From positions 586,675-650,674 of the forward strand of contig NZ_BMNH01000001.1 in NCBI RefSeq assembly GCF_014646355.1: a stretch of DNA of 64,000 nucleotides, given 5' to 3'. Both the position numbers and the translations under genes were made by a program. The stretch's first letter is position 1. Each line of letters starts with the position of its first letter. This DNA is from Nonomuraea cavernae. Its GTDB lineage: Bacteria; Actinomycetota; Actinomycetes; Streptosporangiales; Streptosporangiaceae. The notes beneath the pieces were generated by a model. That model had not been told where the DNA came from and did no database searches. It saw only the letters and a program-made list of their open reading frames with translations. Shown here one piece after another: positions 18,803 through 26,785 of this stretch.

Positions 18803-19681
18803 ATGGTCTCCGAACTGTTCGATCCCAAAGCGTGGCAGGCTGTCGAGGGATTCGACTTCACCGACATCACCTACCACCGCGCGGTCGACCAGGGCACCGT
18901 CCGCATCGCGTTCGACCGTCCCGAGGTGCGCAACGCCTTCCGGCCGCGGACGGTCGACGAGCTCTACCGGGCGCTCGACCACGCCCGGCAGACCACCGAC
19001 GTCGGGTGCGTGCTGCTCACCGGCAACGGCCCCTCGCCCAAGGACGGCGGCTGGGCCTTCTGCTCCGGCGGCGACCAGCGCATCAGGGGCAAGGACGGTT
19101 ATCAGTACTCCGACGGCACGGTCTCGACCGGGCGGCTGCACATCCTCGAGGTGCAGCGGCTGATCCGGTTCATGCCCAAGATCGTGATCTGCGTGGTGCC
19201 CGGCTGGGCCGCGGGCGGCGGGCACAGCCTGCACGTGGTGGCCGACCTGACGCTGGCCAGCGAGGAGCACGCCCGCTTCAAGCAGACCGACGCCGACGTG
19301 GCCAGCTTCGACGGCGGCTTCGGCTCCGCCTACCTGGCACGTCAGGTGGGCCAGAAGTTCGCCAGGGAGATCTTCTTCCTGGGCGACACCTACTCGGCCG
19401 CCGACGCCCACCGGATGGGCATGGTCAACGCCGTCGTGCCGCACGCCGAGCTGGAGACCACGGCCCTGGAGTGGGGCCGCAAGATCAACGGCAAGTCGCC
19501 CACGTCGCAGCGCATGCTGAAGTTCTCCTTCAACCTGATCGACGACGGTCTGGTGGGGCAGCAGGTGCTCGCCGGCGAGGCGACCCGGCTCGCCTACATG
19601 ACCGACGAGGCCGCCGAGGGGCGCGACTCGTTCCTGGAGAAGCGCGAGCCCGACTGGTCACCGTACCCCTGGCACTACTGA
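18803..19681 (+). CDS. menB: 1,4-dihydroxy-2-naphthoyl-CoA synthase
   Basis: A 292-residue crotonase-fold enzyme that cyclises O-succinylbenzoyl-CoA in menaquinone synthesis. MenB-specific features: FTDITYHRA, FDRPEVRNAFRPRTVDELY, the oxyanion-hole region WAFCSGGDQRIRGKDGYQY, PGWAAGGGHSLHVVADLTLAS, SFDGGFGSAYLARQVG, and the C-terminal EKREPDWSPYPWHY. Full length. No other men genes are in the window. The final 24 bp overlap the convergent M50 gene. Confidence 0.96.
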   Translation: MVSELFDPKAWQAVEGFDFTDITYHRAVDQGTVRIAFDRPEVRNAFRPRTVDELYRALDHARQTTDVGCVLLTGNGPSPKDGGWAFCSGGDQRIRGKDGYQYSDGTVSTGRLHILEVQRLIRFMPKIVICVVPGWAAGGGHSLHVVADLTLASEEHARFKQTDADVASFDGGFGSAYLARQVGQKFAREIFFLGDTYSAADAHRMGMVNAVVPHAELETTALEWGRKINGKSPTSQRMLKFSFNLIDDGLVGQQVLAGEATRLAYMTDEAAEGRDSFLEKREPDWSPYPWHY

Positions 19682-20917
19682 CCGGCGGCGGAACCAGTGG
19701 GGGTGTGACCGGACGAAGGTGATCACGAAAAGCGTCTGGATGCCCCCCTCGACGAGCAGGAAGAGGCCGCCGTCGACGCCCTGCAACACGGAGCCGCCGT
19801 TCAGGCCACCCCAGACGGCGACCAGCGCCTGCAACAAGGAGCTGACGATGATCGGCAGGGTGTAGATCGCGAACGTGCCGAGGGCGACCGTCGCGGCGGG
19901 GACGAGCAGCACCGCGTAGATCCGCACCGCCCGCCGTTCGTGGGCGGACAGCTCGGCGCTCGGGTCGGCGGGGGGCCGCGCCCGGTTGACGACGGCGGCC
20001 GCTCGACGGAGCAGGTAGCGGGCGTAGCCGAGCCCGTCGCCGAACAGGTTGCGGCAGCGCAGGAGGTCGGCGAGCACGAAGTAGAAGTCGGTCCGCATGT
20101 AGACGTGCAGTTGTATCGGCACGCTCAGCATGGTGACCAGCGCGAGGGCCCGCAGGAGCGCCGCGAGCCCCTCCGGCGGGTTCGCGTGGCCGAGCACGAG
20201 TAGCAGGATCGCCAAGAGGAAGAGGTCGCAGTAGGTCCCCGCCAGGTAGACGCGGTAACGCGAGCGCCTCGGCACCGACCAGATAGCGGTGACGTCGGTC
20301 TGCACGACCAGGTTGTGCAGACGGGTGCCGAACCCGATGCGCGCCGGAGTGCCGAGCGACCGAGCGGCCGCCAGGTGCATCAGCTCGTGCAGGCTGATCA
20401 CCACCGAGAACATCGCGGTGTTGACCAGCGTCGTGAGCCCGATGTAATCGCTCCAGAAGAAGTCGTGGTACACAGGCACCAGATCGGGCCGGCCGAACAG
20501 GGTCACGACCGCCGCGCCGACCACAACCGCGCACAGCACTCCCATCGGACGGCCGAAGATCCACCTCACGTGCCTCTCGGCCAGCCAGGGCAGGTGGGGC
20601 GGCGGGGCCTTGTCCGCCGGGTCCGGCAGGTCCACGCCGTTCAGCTGGGCGACGAAGCCGAGGTCGACGAGTGCCTCCACGAGTTGCACGACATCCAGTT
20701 CGACATCGTGCTCGTCCTCGATCCGGCGCTGGACCACGCCGATCGGGAGGCCGTCGCCGAGCAGCTCGACCGCCTTGCCGTAGAGGGCGGGCAGGCTGAC
20801 GAACTCGCCGAGCTCCGGCCGCCCGACGATGACGCTGTCCGGGTCGTCATCGCCCTGGATGCTGAGCGGGCGCAGTAGGAGCGTGCCGGTCGAATCCACG
20901 GCGGCGGGTGCCGTCAT
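19658..20917 (-). CDS. Membrane M50-type peptide zinc metalloprotease with N-terminal RRE-like domain (putative RiPP protease)
   Basis: A 419-residue multispan protein. Residues about 15-92 form a winged-helix module resembling PqqD-type RiPP recognition elements (SLPALYGKAVELLGDGLPI, DVVQLVEALVDLGFVAQL). Hydrophobic segments begin at about 118. The zinc motif HELMH is at 177-181, and a D277 motif (RTDFYFVLADLLRCRNL) matches the third-ligand DGYYILxDLL motif of YydH-type peptide metalloproteases. It likely removes the leader from a modified peptide at the membrane and/or exports it. Start 20917 is set by a 4-nt ATGA overlap with the ThiF stop. The 3' end overlaps menB by 24 bp. Confidence 0.82.
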   Translation of the reverse strand: MTAPAAVDSTGTLLLRPLSIQGDDDPDSVIVGRPELGEFVSLPALYGKAVELLGDGLPIGVVQRRIEDEHDVELDVVQLVEALVDLGFVAQLNGVDLPDPADKAPPPHLPWLAERHVRWIFGRPMGVLCAVVVGAAVVTLFGRPDLVPVYHDFFWSDYIGLTTLVNTAMFSVVISLHELMHLAAARSLGTPARIGFGTRLHNLVVQTDVTAIWSVPRRSRYRVYLAGTYCDLFLLAILLLVLGHANPPEGLAALLRALALVTMLSVPIQLHVYMRTDFYFVLADLLRCRNLFGDGLGYARYLLRRAAAVVNRARPPADPSAELSAHERRAVRIYAVLLVPAATVALGTFAIYTLPIIVSSLLQALVAVWGGLNGGSVLQGVDGGLFLLVEGGIQTLFVITFVRSHPHWFRRRSVVPGVR

Positions 20918-22014
20918 CCGCCCACCGAGCCACAGGCGGGGCAGTCGTCGTGGCGCACCACGTCCACGGCGTAGACGTGGTCCCAGACCGCGAAATTCCA
21001 GTGGAAGATCCGTCCGCGCGCCTGGGTGGGCAGGCCGCCAAGGTGGTACAACACCTCCAGCGCGCACATGTGGCCGCTGATGTTGGCGCTCGCGGCGACC
21101 ACCGCGTTCGGCGGTCGGCCCTCGGCGACGAGCTGTCGCTCCCCCGAGGCGTCCTTCTTCGCGTCCTCGTCACGACGCGCGCAGAGCCAGCATCCCGTCT
21201 CGCCGGGATGGAAGGAGCCAACCACCGCCATCGGCCCGGCGTAGAAACTGACGAACCATGGCGTTCCCGTACGCAGTGCGGCCTCGTTCGTCCAGAGCAT
21301 GATGTCCGGCTGGGGCTCGTCGGCGCAGAGCACGAACACGTCGCAGTCGGTCATCAACGCGGCCAGGTCGTCGGGCCCGGTCGCCTTGACGTCGCTGCCC
21401 GTCACCTTGACCAGACTGTTCATCGCGCGTAGCCGGGCGACCGCCCGCTCCACCTTGGAGGCGCCGATGTCCTGCTCGGTGTAGAGGAGCTGCCGGGTCA
21501 GGTTGGATTCCTGGATCTCGTCGAAGTCGGACAGGTGCAGCGCGCCGATGCCGCTCGCCACCAGGCCCGCCGCGACGGCGGATCCGGTGCCGCCCACGCC
21601 CAGCAGACCCACTTCAGCTTCTTTGATCTTCGACTGGACGGTGTAGGGGGACTCCCGAGGGACGGTGTCGATCCAGGAGTAGAAGTGGCTGGCGCGCGCG
21701 TACCTCTCCAGCTCCCGTGCGGAGAGGTTGCCGGGCGGCTCCGCCTCGGCGTCCTCGATGAACCCCTCGTCGATGAGTGCCTCGATGATCTCGCGGACGT
21801 TCTCCCGGTCCACCTCCGGGCTGTTCGCCACGAAGTCGGCGCAGATCCGCTCGATGTCCCGGGTGCCGTCCATGAGGGTGAGGATTCGCGCGATGTTCCC
21901 TTCGGCGTCGTCCTGCAATTCGGCGGCCACGCCGTACTGACCGAGGCCGAGTCTTATCCGGCCGTCCGGGAGGACCGTCGGCAGATGAACGCGTTTGACA
22001 CGAGGTTTCCGCAT
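20914..22014 (-). CDS. ThiF/MoeB/E1-like adenylating enzyme with N-terminal RRE domain (putative RiPP modification enzyme)
   Basis: A 366-residue protein. Residues about 15-90 form a PqqD-like winged helix (DGTRDIERICADF; VREIIEALIDEGFIEDA), as used to bind leader peptides. From about 130 there is a ThiF-type ATP-binding fold: GVGGTGS loop (139-145), DFDEIQESNLTRQ (Asp163, Asp165, Asn171, Arg174), Lys187, catalytic-region Asp232 (CADEP), and two CxxC pairs (Cys275/278 and Cys358/361) for a structural zinc. Such enzymes activate a carboxylate as the acyl-adenylate (MccB on microcin C, PaaA on pantocin). It should act on the 31-residue peptide encoded upstream. Translationally coupled to the M50 gene. 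No YcaO partner is present. Confidence 0.85.
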   Translation of the reverse strand: MRKPRVKRVHLPTVLPDGRIRLGLGQYGVAAELQDDAEGNIARILTLMDGTRDIERICADFVANSPEVDRENVREIIEALIDEGFIEDAEAEPPGNLSARELERYARASHFYSWIDTVPRESPYTVQSKIKEAEVGLLGVGGTGSAVAAGLVASGIGALHLSDFDEIQESNLTRQLLYTEQDIGASKVERAVARLRAMNSLVKVTGSDVKATGPDDLAALMTDCDVFVLCADEPQPDIMLWTNEAALRTGTPWFVSFYAGPMAVVGSFHPGETGCWLCARRDEDAKKDASGERQLVAEGRPPNAVVAASANISGHMCALEVLYHLGGLPTQARGRIFHWNFAVWDHVYAVDVVRHDDCPACGSVGG

Positions 22015-22041
22015 GCGCAGCGCACTCTTTCGTCACATGGA

Positions 22042-22081
22042 ACGCCGGAGCCGATCGCTTATGCTCGATCGGCTCCGGCGT
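22042..22081 (-). terminator. 16-bp perfect hairpin between precursor peptide and ThiF gene
   Basis: Arms ACGCCGGAGCCGATCG (22042-22057) and its exact complement (22066-22081) with an 8-nt loop, 11 nt after the peptide stop and 27 nt before the ThiF start. There is no U-tract, so it is more likely a leaky terminator or mRNA-stabilising stem. It would give far more precursor than enzyme message, as in many RiPP operons (inference). Confidence 0.75.
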
Positions 22082-22092
22082 GTCGTACCAGC

Positions 22093-22188
22093 TCAGCCGC
22101 TGCCTTCGCGGATCTTGGTCGTCTCGATCTTCTCGAGCTTGCGGACCTTGAGCTCAAGCTTCTTGGTCTCGTTCTTCTGCTTCTCCAT
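22093..22188 (-). CDS. 31-residue putative RiPP precursor peptide
   Basis: A short ORF from ATG 22188 to TGA at 22093-22095, with GGAGGTG 4 nt upstream, the strongest ribosome-binding site in this region. The peptide is rich in Lys (8) and Glu (6), with no Cys and no aromatic residue. A central amphipathic helix-like LELKVRKLEKIE resembles a leader recognised by RRE domains. The C-terminus IETTKIREGSG supplies Thr, Lys, Glu, Ser and a terminal Gly as possible modification sites. It lies immediately upstream of, and co-directional with, the ThiF and M50 genes. I do not recognise it as a member of a named RiPP family. Confidence 0.72.
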   Translation of the reverse strand: MEKQKNETKKLELKVRKLEKIETTKIREGSG

Positions 22189-22584
22189 GTTCACCTCCGG
22201 TGTTTTCCGGCACCGACGAATTGAATCCGTAAGGATGTCCAAAATGTACGAACCGCCACCATGGCGGCGCTACATCACCCACAGTGGCGAGTGTGTGACG
22301 GATACGTCGGCCCGGGCGGGGCCGCCGGGAAGCCCTTGTCCGGCCGGGCGTCCCCGTCCGCACGACGGCCCCGTCCGTACGACCGAGCAGGTGGATCGCC
22401 CCCCGCGGGCGGGACGTCCCGGGCGCCGAACCGGATCCGGGCCACCCGCCTTTGCGCCAGGCACGGTGACGACCTAAAATCGCCACACCAACCCGTCGAG
22501 CTTCGCCGCTCAGCGAGCACGACCGAGCGGCAGACCACTTCTAGCGATCTCCTCTATGCATATTCCAAGGCGGAGCAAGACTGG
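22189..22584. promoter_or_regulatory. Divergent intergenic region between precursor and SARP regulator
   Basis: About 396 bp with no convincing gene. It must hold the promoters for the minus-strand peptide operon and the plus-strand SARP gene. The first 70 bp next to the peptide are locally AT-richer (ACATTTTGGACATCC on the minus strand, with TTGGAC as a possible -35) and include a CCGG-N6-CCGG element. SARPs bind direct repeats near -35, but I could not assign a convincing pair. Confidence 0.5.
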
Positions 22585-25500
22585 ATGCGTTTCGAGATCC
22601 TAGGCCCACTCCAGGTGATCCACGACGGACGGCGCATTCATCTCGGCAGCGCCCGGAAATTACGCGCCCTACTCGTCGGTTTCATTTCGCGGGCCGATCA
22701 GCCGGTCTCCAACGATTTTCTGACCACGGTGCTGTGGGGCGACCAGCCGCCCGTGTCCGCGCGCAGCAACCTCCAGTCGTATGTGCACCAGCTACGCGTT
22801 CAACTGGGCGCCGACCGGCTGCTCGCCAGGTCGGGCGGATATGAGCTCGTCACGCACGGCGAGGTGGACGCCGCGCAATTCAGGAAACTCGCGGCGGAGG
22901 GCACGGCGGCCTTCACCGCACACGATCACGAGTCGGCCGGCCGTTGTTTCCGGCGCGCGCTGGATCTCTGGCGAGGGCCCGCGTTCGCGGAGTTCATCGA
23001 TTCCGAGCCGATCGCGCAGGAGGCGCTGAGCCTCGAACAACTCCGGCTCACCGTCTACGAGCGGTGGGCGGAGACCGAGCTGGCGCTCGGGCGGCACGCG
23101 GAGGCGGTGGGCGACCTACGCGAGGCGGCCCAGGCCCACCCCTATCAGGAGAGCCTGCACGCGCATCTGATGGTCGCCCTCTACCGGTCCGGCAGGCGGA
23201 TCGAGGCGCTGGAGACCTACACCAGCGTCCGCGACCTGCTCGCGGAGGAGCTGGGCCTTGAGCCGGGCCCCCTCCTGCGCCGCGTGCACGAGGCGATCCT
23301 CCGTGGCGACGAGCAGATCGATCCGGCCGCGAAACCCGGCGCGTGGCCTGCGACGGAAGGTCCGGGCGAGTCGCCCTCGCCGCTGGTCCCGCGCCAGCTC
23401 CCGCCGACGATCGCCGACTTCACCGGCCGGGACGACGAGGTGGCGACGCTCAGGGACGCGCTGTCCCCGGACCGGCGCCAGGCGCTGACGATCTGCGCCA
23501 TCTCGGGCATGGGCGGGGTCGGCAAGACCACGCTCGCCCTGCACGTGGCGCACGAGCTGACGGGCGCGTTTCCGGACGGCCAGCTCTACGTCGGCCTCTC
23601 CGGCGCCGAAGACTCCGCCGCCGCCGCCCGAGCGCTGGAGGCGATGCTGCGCGCACTCGGCGTCGACGGAGCCGCGATCCCGGAGTCGATCGGCGATCGC
23701 ACCGCCCTCTACCGATCGCTCCTGGCCGGCAAGCGGATGCTCGTGCTGATTGACAACGTGGCCGACGAATCGCAGGTCAGGCCCCTGCTACCAGGCTCCA
23801 GCAGCTGCGCAGTGCTGACCACCAGCCGCCACCGGCTGATGGGCCTGGCCGGCGCCCTGCACCTGCGCCTCGACGTCTTCCGGCCCACGCAGGCCATCGA
23901 ACTGCTGGCCCGGATCACCGGCTCGGAGCAGGTGCGGGCCGCATCCATGGAGGCCGCCGAGGTCGTCCGGCTCTGTGGCCACCTGCCGCTCGCCGTCCGA
24001 GCCGCCGGGGCGCGCCTGGCCTCCCGGCCCGACTGGCCCCTCGCCCGCATCGCCGAGCTGCTGCGCGACGAGCGACGACGTCTCGACGAGCTCTCAGTCG
24101 GCGACCTCACCGTACGGGCCTCGCTCGGCCTCGGTTACGCGGCCCTGTCACCGACGTCCCAACGGCTCTACTACCTGCTCAGCAAGCTGGACACCCCCGA
24201 CTTCGCCGGTTGGGTGGCGGCGGCGGTGCTCGACACGTCCCCGGAGGAGGCCGAGCGATGCCTCGGCGAGCTGCTGAGCGCCAACCTTCTCAACCTCGCG
24301 GGCGCGGACGCCGCCGGTCAGTCGCGTTACCGGTTCCACGACCTGATCCGCCTGCACGCCCGCGACCGCGCGGACATCGAAGCCTCTCCACGGCAGATTC
24401 ACGCGGCCGTGACCCGTGCGCTCGGCGCTTGGCTGGTCCTCGCGCGGCGGGCCGACACGCTGCTCCCAGGCAGGGTCTTCCCGACGCCGCAGGCCGAGGA
24501 CACGCATCACGAGCCTCGCGTCGAGATCGCGGATCCCTGTGCCTGGTTCGAGGCCGAGAGAGGGGCGCTCCGCGCGGCGGTGACGCAGGCCGCCTCGCTC
24601 GGATCGCACACGCTCTGCTGGCAGCTCGCCGACTCGGCCGTCAACTTCTTCGAGCTGCGTGATTACTACGACGACTGGGAGTCGATGAGCCGGATCGCGC
24701 TGGCGGCCTGCGAGCGCGCCGACGACCGGCGGGGGCGCGCCTTCATGCTGCGTGACCTCGCCGAATGCCTTCGCATGGCGCCACGACATGCCGAGGACGA
24801 AGCCCTCGCGCACGCGCTTTCGTCGGTGGAGCTCTTCGAGCTGATGGACGACGTACGGGGCGAGGTCGACGCGCGCATCCTGGCCGGGACCGCGTTCGTG
24901 GTCAGCGGAGACTCCAGGCAGGCGGTGGCGCATCTCGACGCGGCGCTGGAGAAGGCCAAGGCCGCCGGCTATGTGCTCGGGCAGGTCGAAGCGGAGTGGC
25001 AATTGGGGTACGGCCACCGAATCCGGGGCGACAAAGAGCGGGCCGCCGTCCACCTGGAGGTCGCCCTGCGGCTCGCCGAGGACGTGCCTCTCACGTCACA
25101 GCTGTGCCGGATCCACACCATGCTCGGCATCGTACGACGCGATCAGGGCAGGCTCCGCGAAGCGGAGGAGCACATCACGCGCGGCCTGGCGTACGCTCGC
25201 TCCCTCCGCAGCCTGGGCAGCGAGATCACGCTCCTGCCGCACCTGGGCATCATCTACGTCAAACTCGGCGATCCCCGGGCCCGGCAGGTGCTCGAAAGGA
25301 GCATCCGGCTGACCCGTCAGTGGGGGGCGAGATTCCAGGAAGCCATGTCACTGCGTGCCCTCGGAGAGCTCGAACAGACGGAGGGCGACCTCGCCCGGGC
25401 CGTCGACCACACCATCGCCGCCGTCGGCATCTGGCGCGAACTCGCCAGTCCTTACCCTGAGGCGCAGACTCTCAAGCTCCTCGGCGCCCTCTACGCCGCC

Positions 25501-25653
25501 ACCGATCCCGGCCAGGCTCACGAGGCCTGGAGCAGAGCCCGCCGGCTCTTCGCGGAGCTCGACAACCACACCGAGGTCGCGGAGCTCACCGAGCTGCTCG
25601 CGAGCTGTCAGGACGGCCCCGCTCCTCGCAGAGCGGAGCCGCCGGCCCCGTGA
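22585..25653 (+). CDS. SARP/AfsR-type regulator with BTAD, NB-ARC and TPR domains
   Basis: A 1022-residue regulator. The OmpR-type winged helix is at 1-95 (MRFEILGPLQVIHDGRRIHL), a bacterial transcriptional activation domain at about 100-250 ends in AEELGLEPGPLLRRVHEAIL, and an NB-ARC P-loop ATPase starts near 290 (Walker A GMGGVGKTT near 307-315; TTSRHRLMGL; GHLPLAVRAAGARLA). A long TPR array fills the C-terminal 350 residues. Large SARPs activate secondary-metabolite clusters, with ATP/TPR domains as sensor. Divergent from the putative RiPP operon and the obvious candidate controller. Start chosen at the conserved MRFEILGPL. GGAG lies about 10 nt upstream. Confidence 0.92.
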   Translation: MRFEILGPLQVIHDGRRIHLGSARKLRALLVGFISRADQPVSNDFLTTVLWGDQPPVSARSNLQSYVHQLRVQLGADRLLARSGGYELVTHGEVDAAQFRKLAAEGTAAFTAHDHESAGRCFRRALDLWRGPAFAEFIDSEPIAQEALSLEQLRLTVYERWAETELALGRHAEAVGDLREAAQAHPYQESLHAHLMVALYRSGRRIEALETYTSVRDLLAEELGLEPGPLLRRVHEAILRGDEQIDPAAKPGAWPATEGPGESPSPLVPRQLPPTIADFTGRDDEVATLRDALSPDRRQALTICAISGMGGVGKTTLALHVAHELTGAFPDGQLYVGLSGAEDSAAAARALEAMLRALGVDGAAIPESIGDRTALYRSLLAGKRMLVLIDNVADESQVRPLLPGSSSCAVLTTSRHRLMGLAGALHLRLDVFRPTQAIELLARITGSEQVRAASMEAAEVVRLCGHLPLAVRAAGARLASRPDWPLARIAELLRDERRRLDELSVGDLTVRASLGLGYAALSPTSQRLYYLLSKLDTPDFAGWVAAAVLDTSPEEAERCLGELLSANLLNLAGADAAGQSRYRFHDLIRLHARDRADIEASPRQIHAAVTRALGAWLVLARRADTLLPGRVFPTPQAEDTHHEPRVEIADPCAWFEAERGALRAAVTQAASLGSHTLCWQLADSAVNFFELRDYYDDWESMSRIALAACERADDRRGRAFMLRDLAECLRMAPRHAEDEALAHALSSVELFELMDDVRGEVDARILAGTAFVVSGDSRQAVAHLDAALEKAKAAGYVLGQVEAEWQLGYGHRIRGDKERAAVHLEVALRLAEDVPLTSQLCRIHTMLGIVRRDQGRLREAEEHITRGLAYARSLRSLGSEITLLPHLGIIYVKLGDPRARQVLERSIRLTRQWGARFQEAMSLRALGELEQTEGDLARAVDHTIAAVGIWRELASPYPEAQTLKLLGALYAATDPGQAHEAWSRARRLFAELDNHTEVAELTELLASCQDGPAPRRAEPPAP

Positions 25654-25675
25654 CCGCTCCGGCCCGGTGACCGCT
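25642..25675 (+). repeat. 17-bp tandem duplication containing the SARP stop codon
   Basis: Two 17-bp units (CCGGCCCCGTGACCGCT and a one-mismatch copy) in direct tandem. The SARP stop TGA (25651-25653) lies in the first, and the second repeats the same TGA. Confidence 0.7.
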
Positions 25676-25703
25676 TCATCGCGCCGGTCGGCTCCTCGGT
25701 GGC

Positions 25704-26630
25704 TCAGCCGACGATGAGGGCGATCTTGCCGCGGCCGTGGCCGGTCTCGATCTCCCGGTGCGCCTCGGCCGCCTGCTCCAGCCGGTACGTCCGGCGGATC
25801 GGGAACTTCAGCCGGCCCTCGGCGTACAGGCGCGCGTAGCGGCCGAGGCGCTCGGCCGACCGCTCGCCCTGGACCACGCCGATGCCGAGGCCGGCGGCCT
25901 TGGCGTGCTCGACCAGCGTGATGACGCGCCCGCGATCCTTGACCAGCTCCAGCGAGACGTCCACCGCCACCCCGCCGGCGCCGTCGAGCGCCGCGTCCAC
26001 GCCGCCGGGGGCGAGCGCGCGCACCCGTTCGGTCAGCCCGTCGCCGTAGACGACCGGGACGGCGCCGAGGTCGCGCAGGTGGTCGTGGTTCTCCGCACGG
26101 GCGGTGCCGATCACGGTGGCGCCCCTGCTGAGGGCGATCTGCACCGCGGCCGTGCCCACCGCGCCGGCCGCGCCGTGGATGAGCAGCGTGTCGCCGGAGG
26201 CCACCGCCAGCCCGTCGAGCGCCAGCTCGGCCGTCTGCACGGCGGCGGTCAGCGCGCCCGCCACCTCCCAGGGCACCGGGTCCGGCTTGGCCGCCACAGC
26301 GGAGGCGGGGACCACGATGTACTCGGCGTAGGCGTTGAGCTGGGAGAAGCCGAGCACCTCGTCGCCGGCCGACACCTCGGTGACGCCCTCCCCGACCTGG
26401 TCCACCACGCCCGCGAACTCGTTGCCCGGGATGCGCGGCAGGTCGCCGGTGACGCCGGGCGGGGTCCAGCCCGCGCGCACCGCCGCGTCGTACGGCTGCA
26501 CTCCGGCGGCCCTGACCCGTACCCGGACCTGACCGGGCCCCGCCTGCGGCGCCGGCAGCTCCATCACCTGAAGCACCTCAGGCCCACCGAAGGCGGCGAA
26601 GGCCGCCGCTCTCATGATATTTCCGCTCAT
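25704..26630 (-). CDS. Zinc-less quinone oxidoreductase / NADP-dependent alcohol dehydrogenase (SoxR-controlled)
   Basis: A 308-residue medium-chain dehydrogenase/reductase. The GroES-like N-terminal domain has PGNEFAGVVDQVGEGV; the Rossmann domain (about 140-260) has LLIHGAAGAVGTAAVQIALSRGA. The zinc-binding Cys/His of classical ADHs are missing, as in QOR/zeta-crystallin enzymes that reduce quinones or enones with NADPH. ATG 26630 is supported by a promoter whose predicted start lies on or next to it, giving a leaderless mRNA; an internal ATG at 26615 also exists. An 18-bp SoxR-type palindrome lies directly upstream, implying induction by redox-active compounds. Convergent with the SARP gene. 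Confidence 0.9.
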   Translation of the reverse strand: MSGNIMRAAAFAAFGGPEVLQVMELPAPQAGPGQVRVRVRAAGVQPYDAAVRAGWTPPGVTGDLPRIPGNEFAGVVDQVGEGVTEVSAGDEVLGFSQLNAYAEYIVVPASAVAAKPDPVPWEVAGALTAAVQTAELALDGLAVASGDTLLIHGAAGAVGTAAVQIALSRGATVIGTARAENHDHLRDLGAVPVVYGDGLTERVRALAPGGVDAALDGAGGVAVDVSLELVKDRGRVITLVEHAKAAGLGIGVVQGERSAERLGRYARLYAEGRLKFPIRRTYRLEQAAEAHREIETGHGRGKIALIVG

Positions 26631-26646
26631 GAGGGTCAGCCTGTTG

Positions 26647-26664
26647 CCTCAACCATGGTTGAGG
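26647..26664 (-). promoter_or_regulatory. SoxR box overlapping a MerR-type promoter
   Basis: The perfect 18-bp palindrome CCTCAACCATGGTTGAGG has the SoxR consensus half-sites CCTCAA-N6-TTGAGG. On the minus strand TTGACC overlaps its left edge as -35, and CAGGCT follows after a 19-bp spacer as -10. This is the elongated spacing used by MerR-family activators and matches the layout of the E. coli soxS promoter. Seven bases later is the ATG of the oxidoreductase. Confidence 0.85.
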
Positions 26665-26785
26665 TCAACCGGCCGGAGCTGCATCAACTTCGTAATTCAC
26701 CGGTTCGGGAACTTTTCCCTTTACTCCGCCTTTATCTAGATATAGTCCGTCAAGACATCGCGGGGGACGGGGCAAACGGGGCTTG

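Noticed and set aside
18803..19681. menB as part of the RiPP cluster
   Set aside because: It is on the opposite strand and a recognised menaquinone gene. Only the 3' overlap links it to the M50 gene.
22042..22188. Calling the 31-mer a lanthipeptide, lasso peptide or thiopeptide precursor
   Set aside because: No Cys, no lanthionine synthetase, lasso cyclase/B1-B2 proteins, YcaO or dehydratase in the region.
22261..22584. N-terminal extension of the SARP protein in the same frame
   Set aside because: The extension is low-complexity, lacks homology to SARP N-termini, and would run through the divergent promoter region. The conserved MRFEILGPL start is at 22585.
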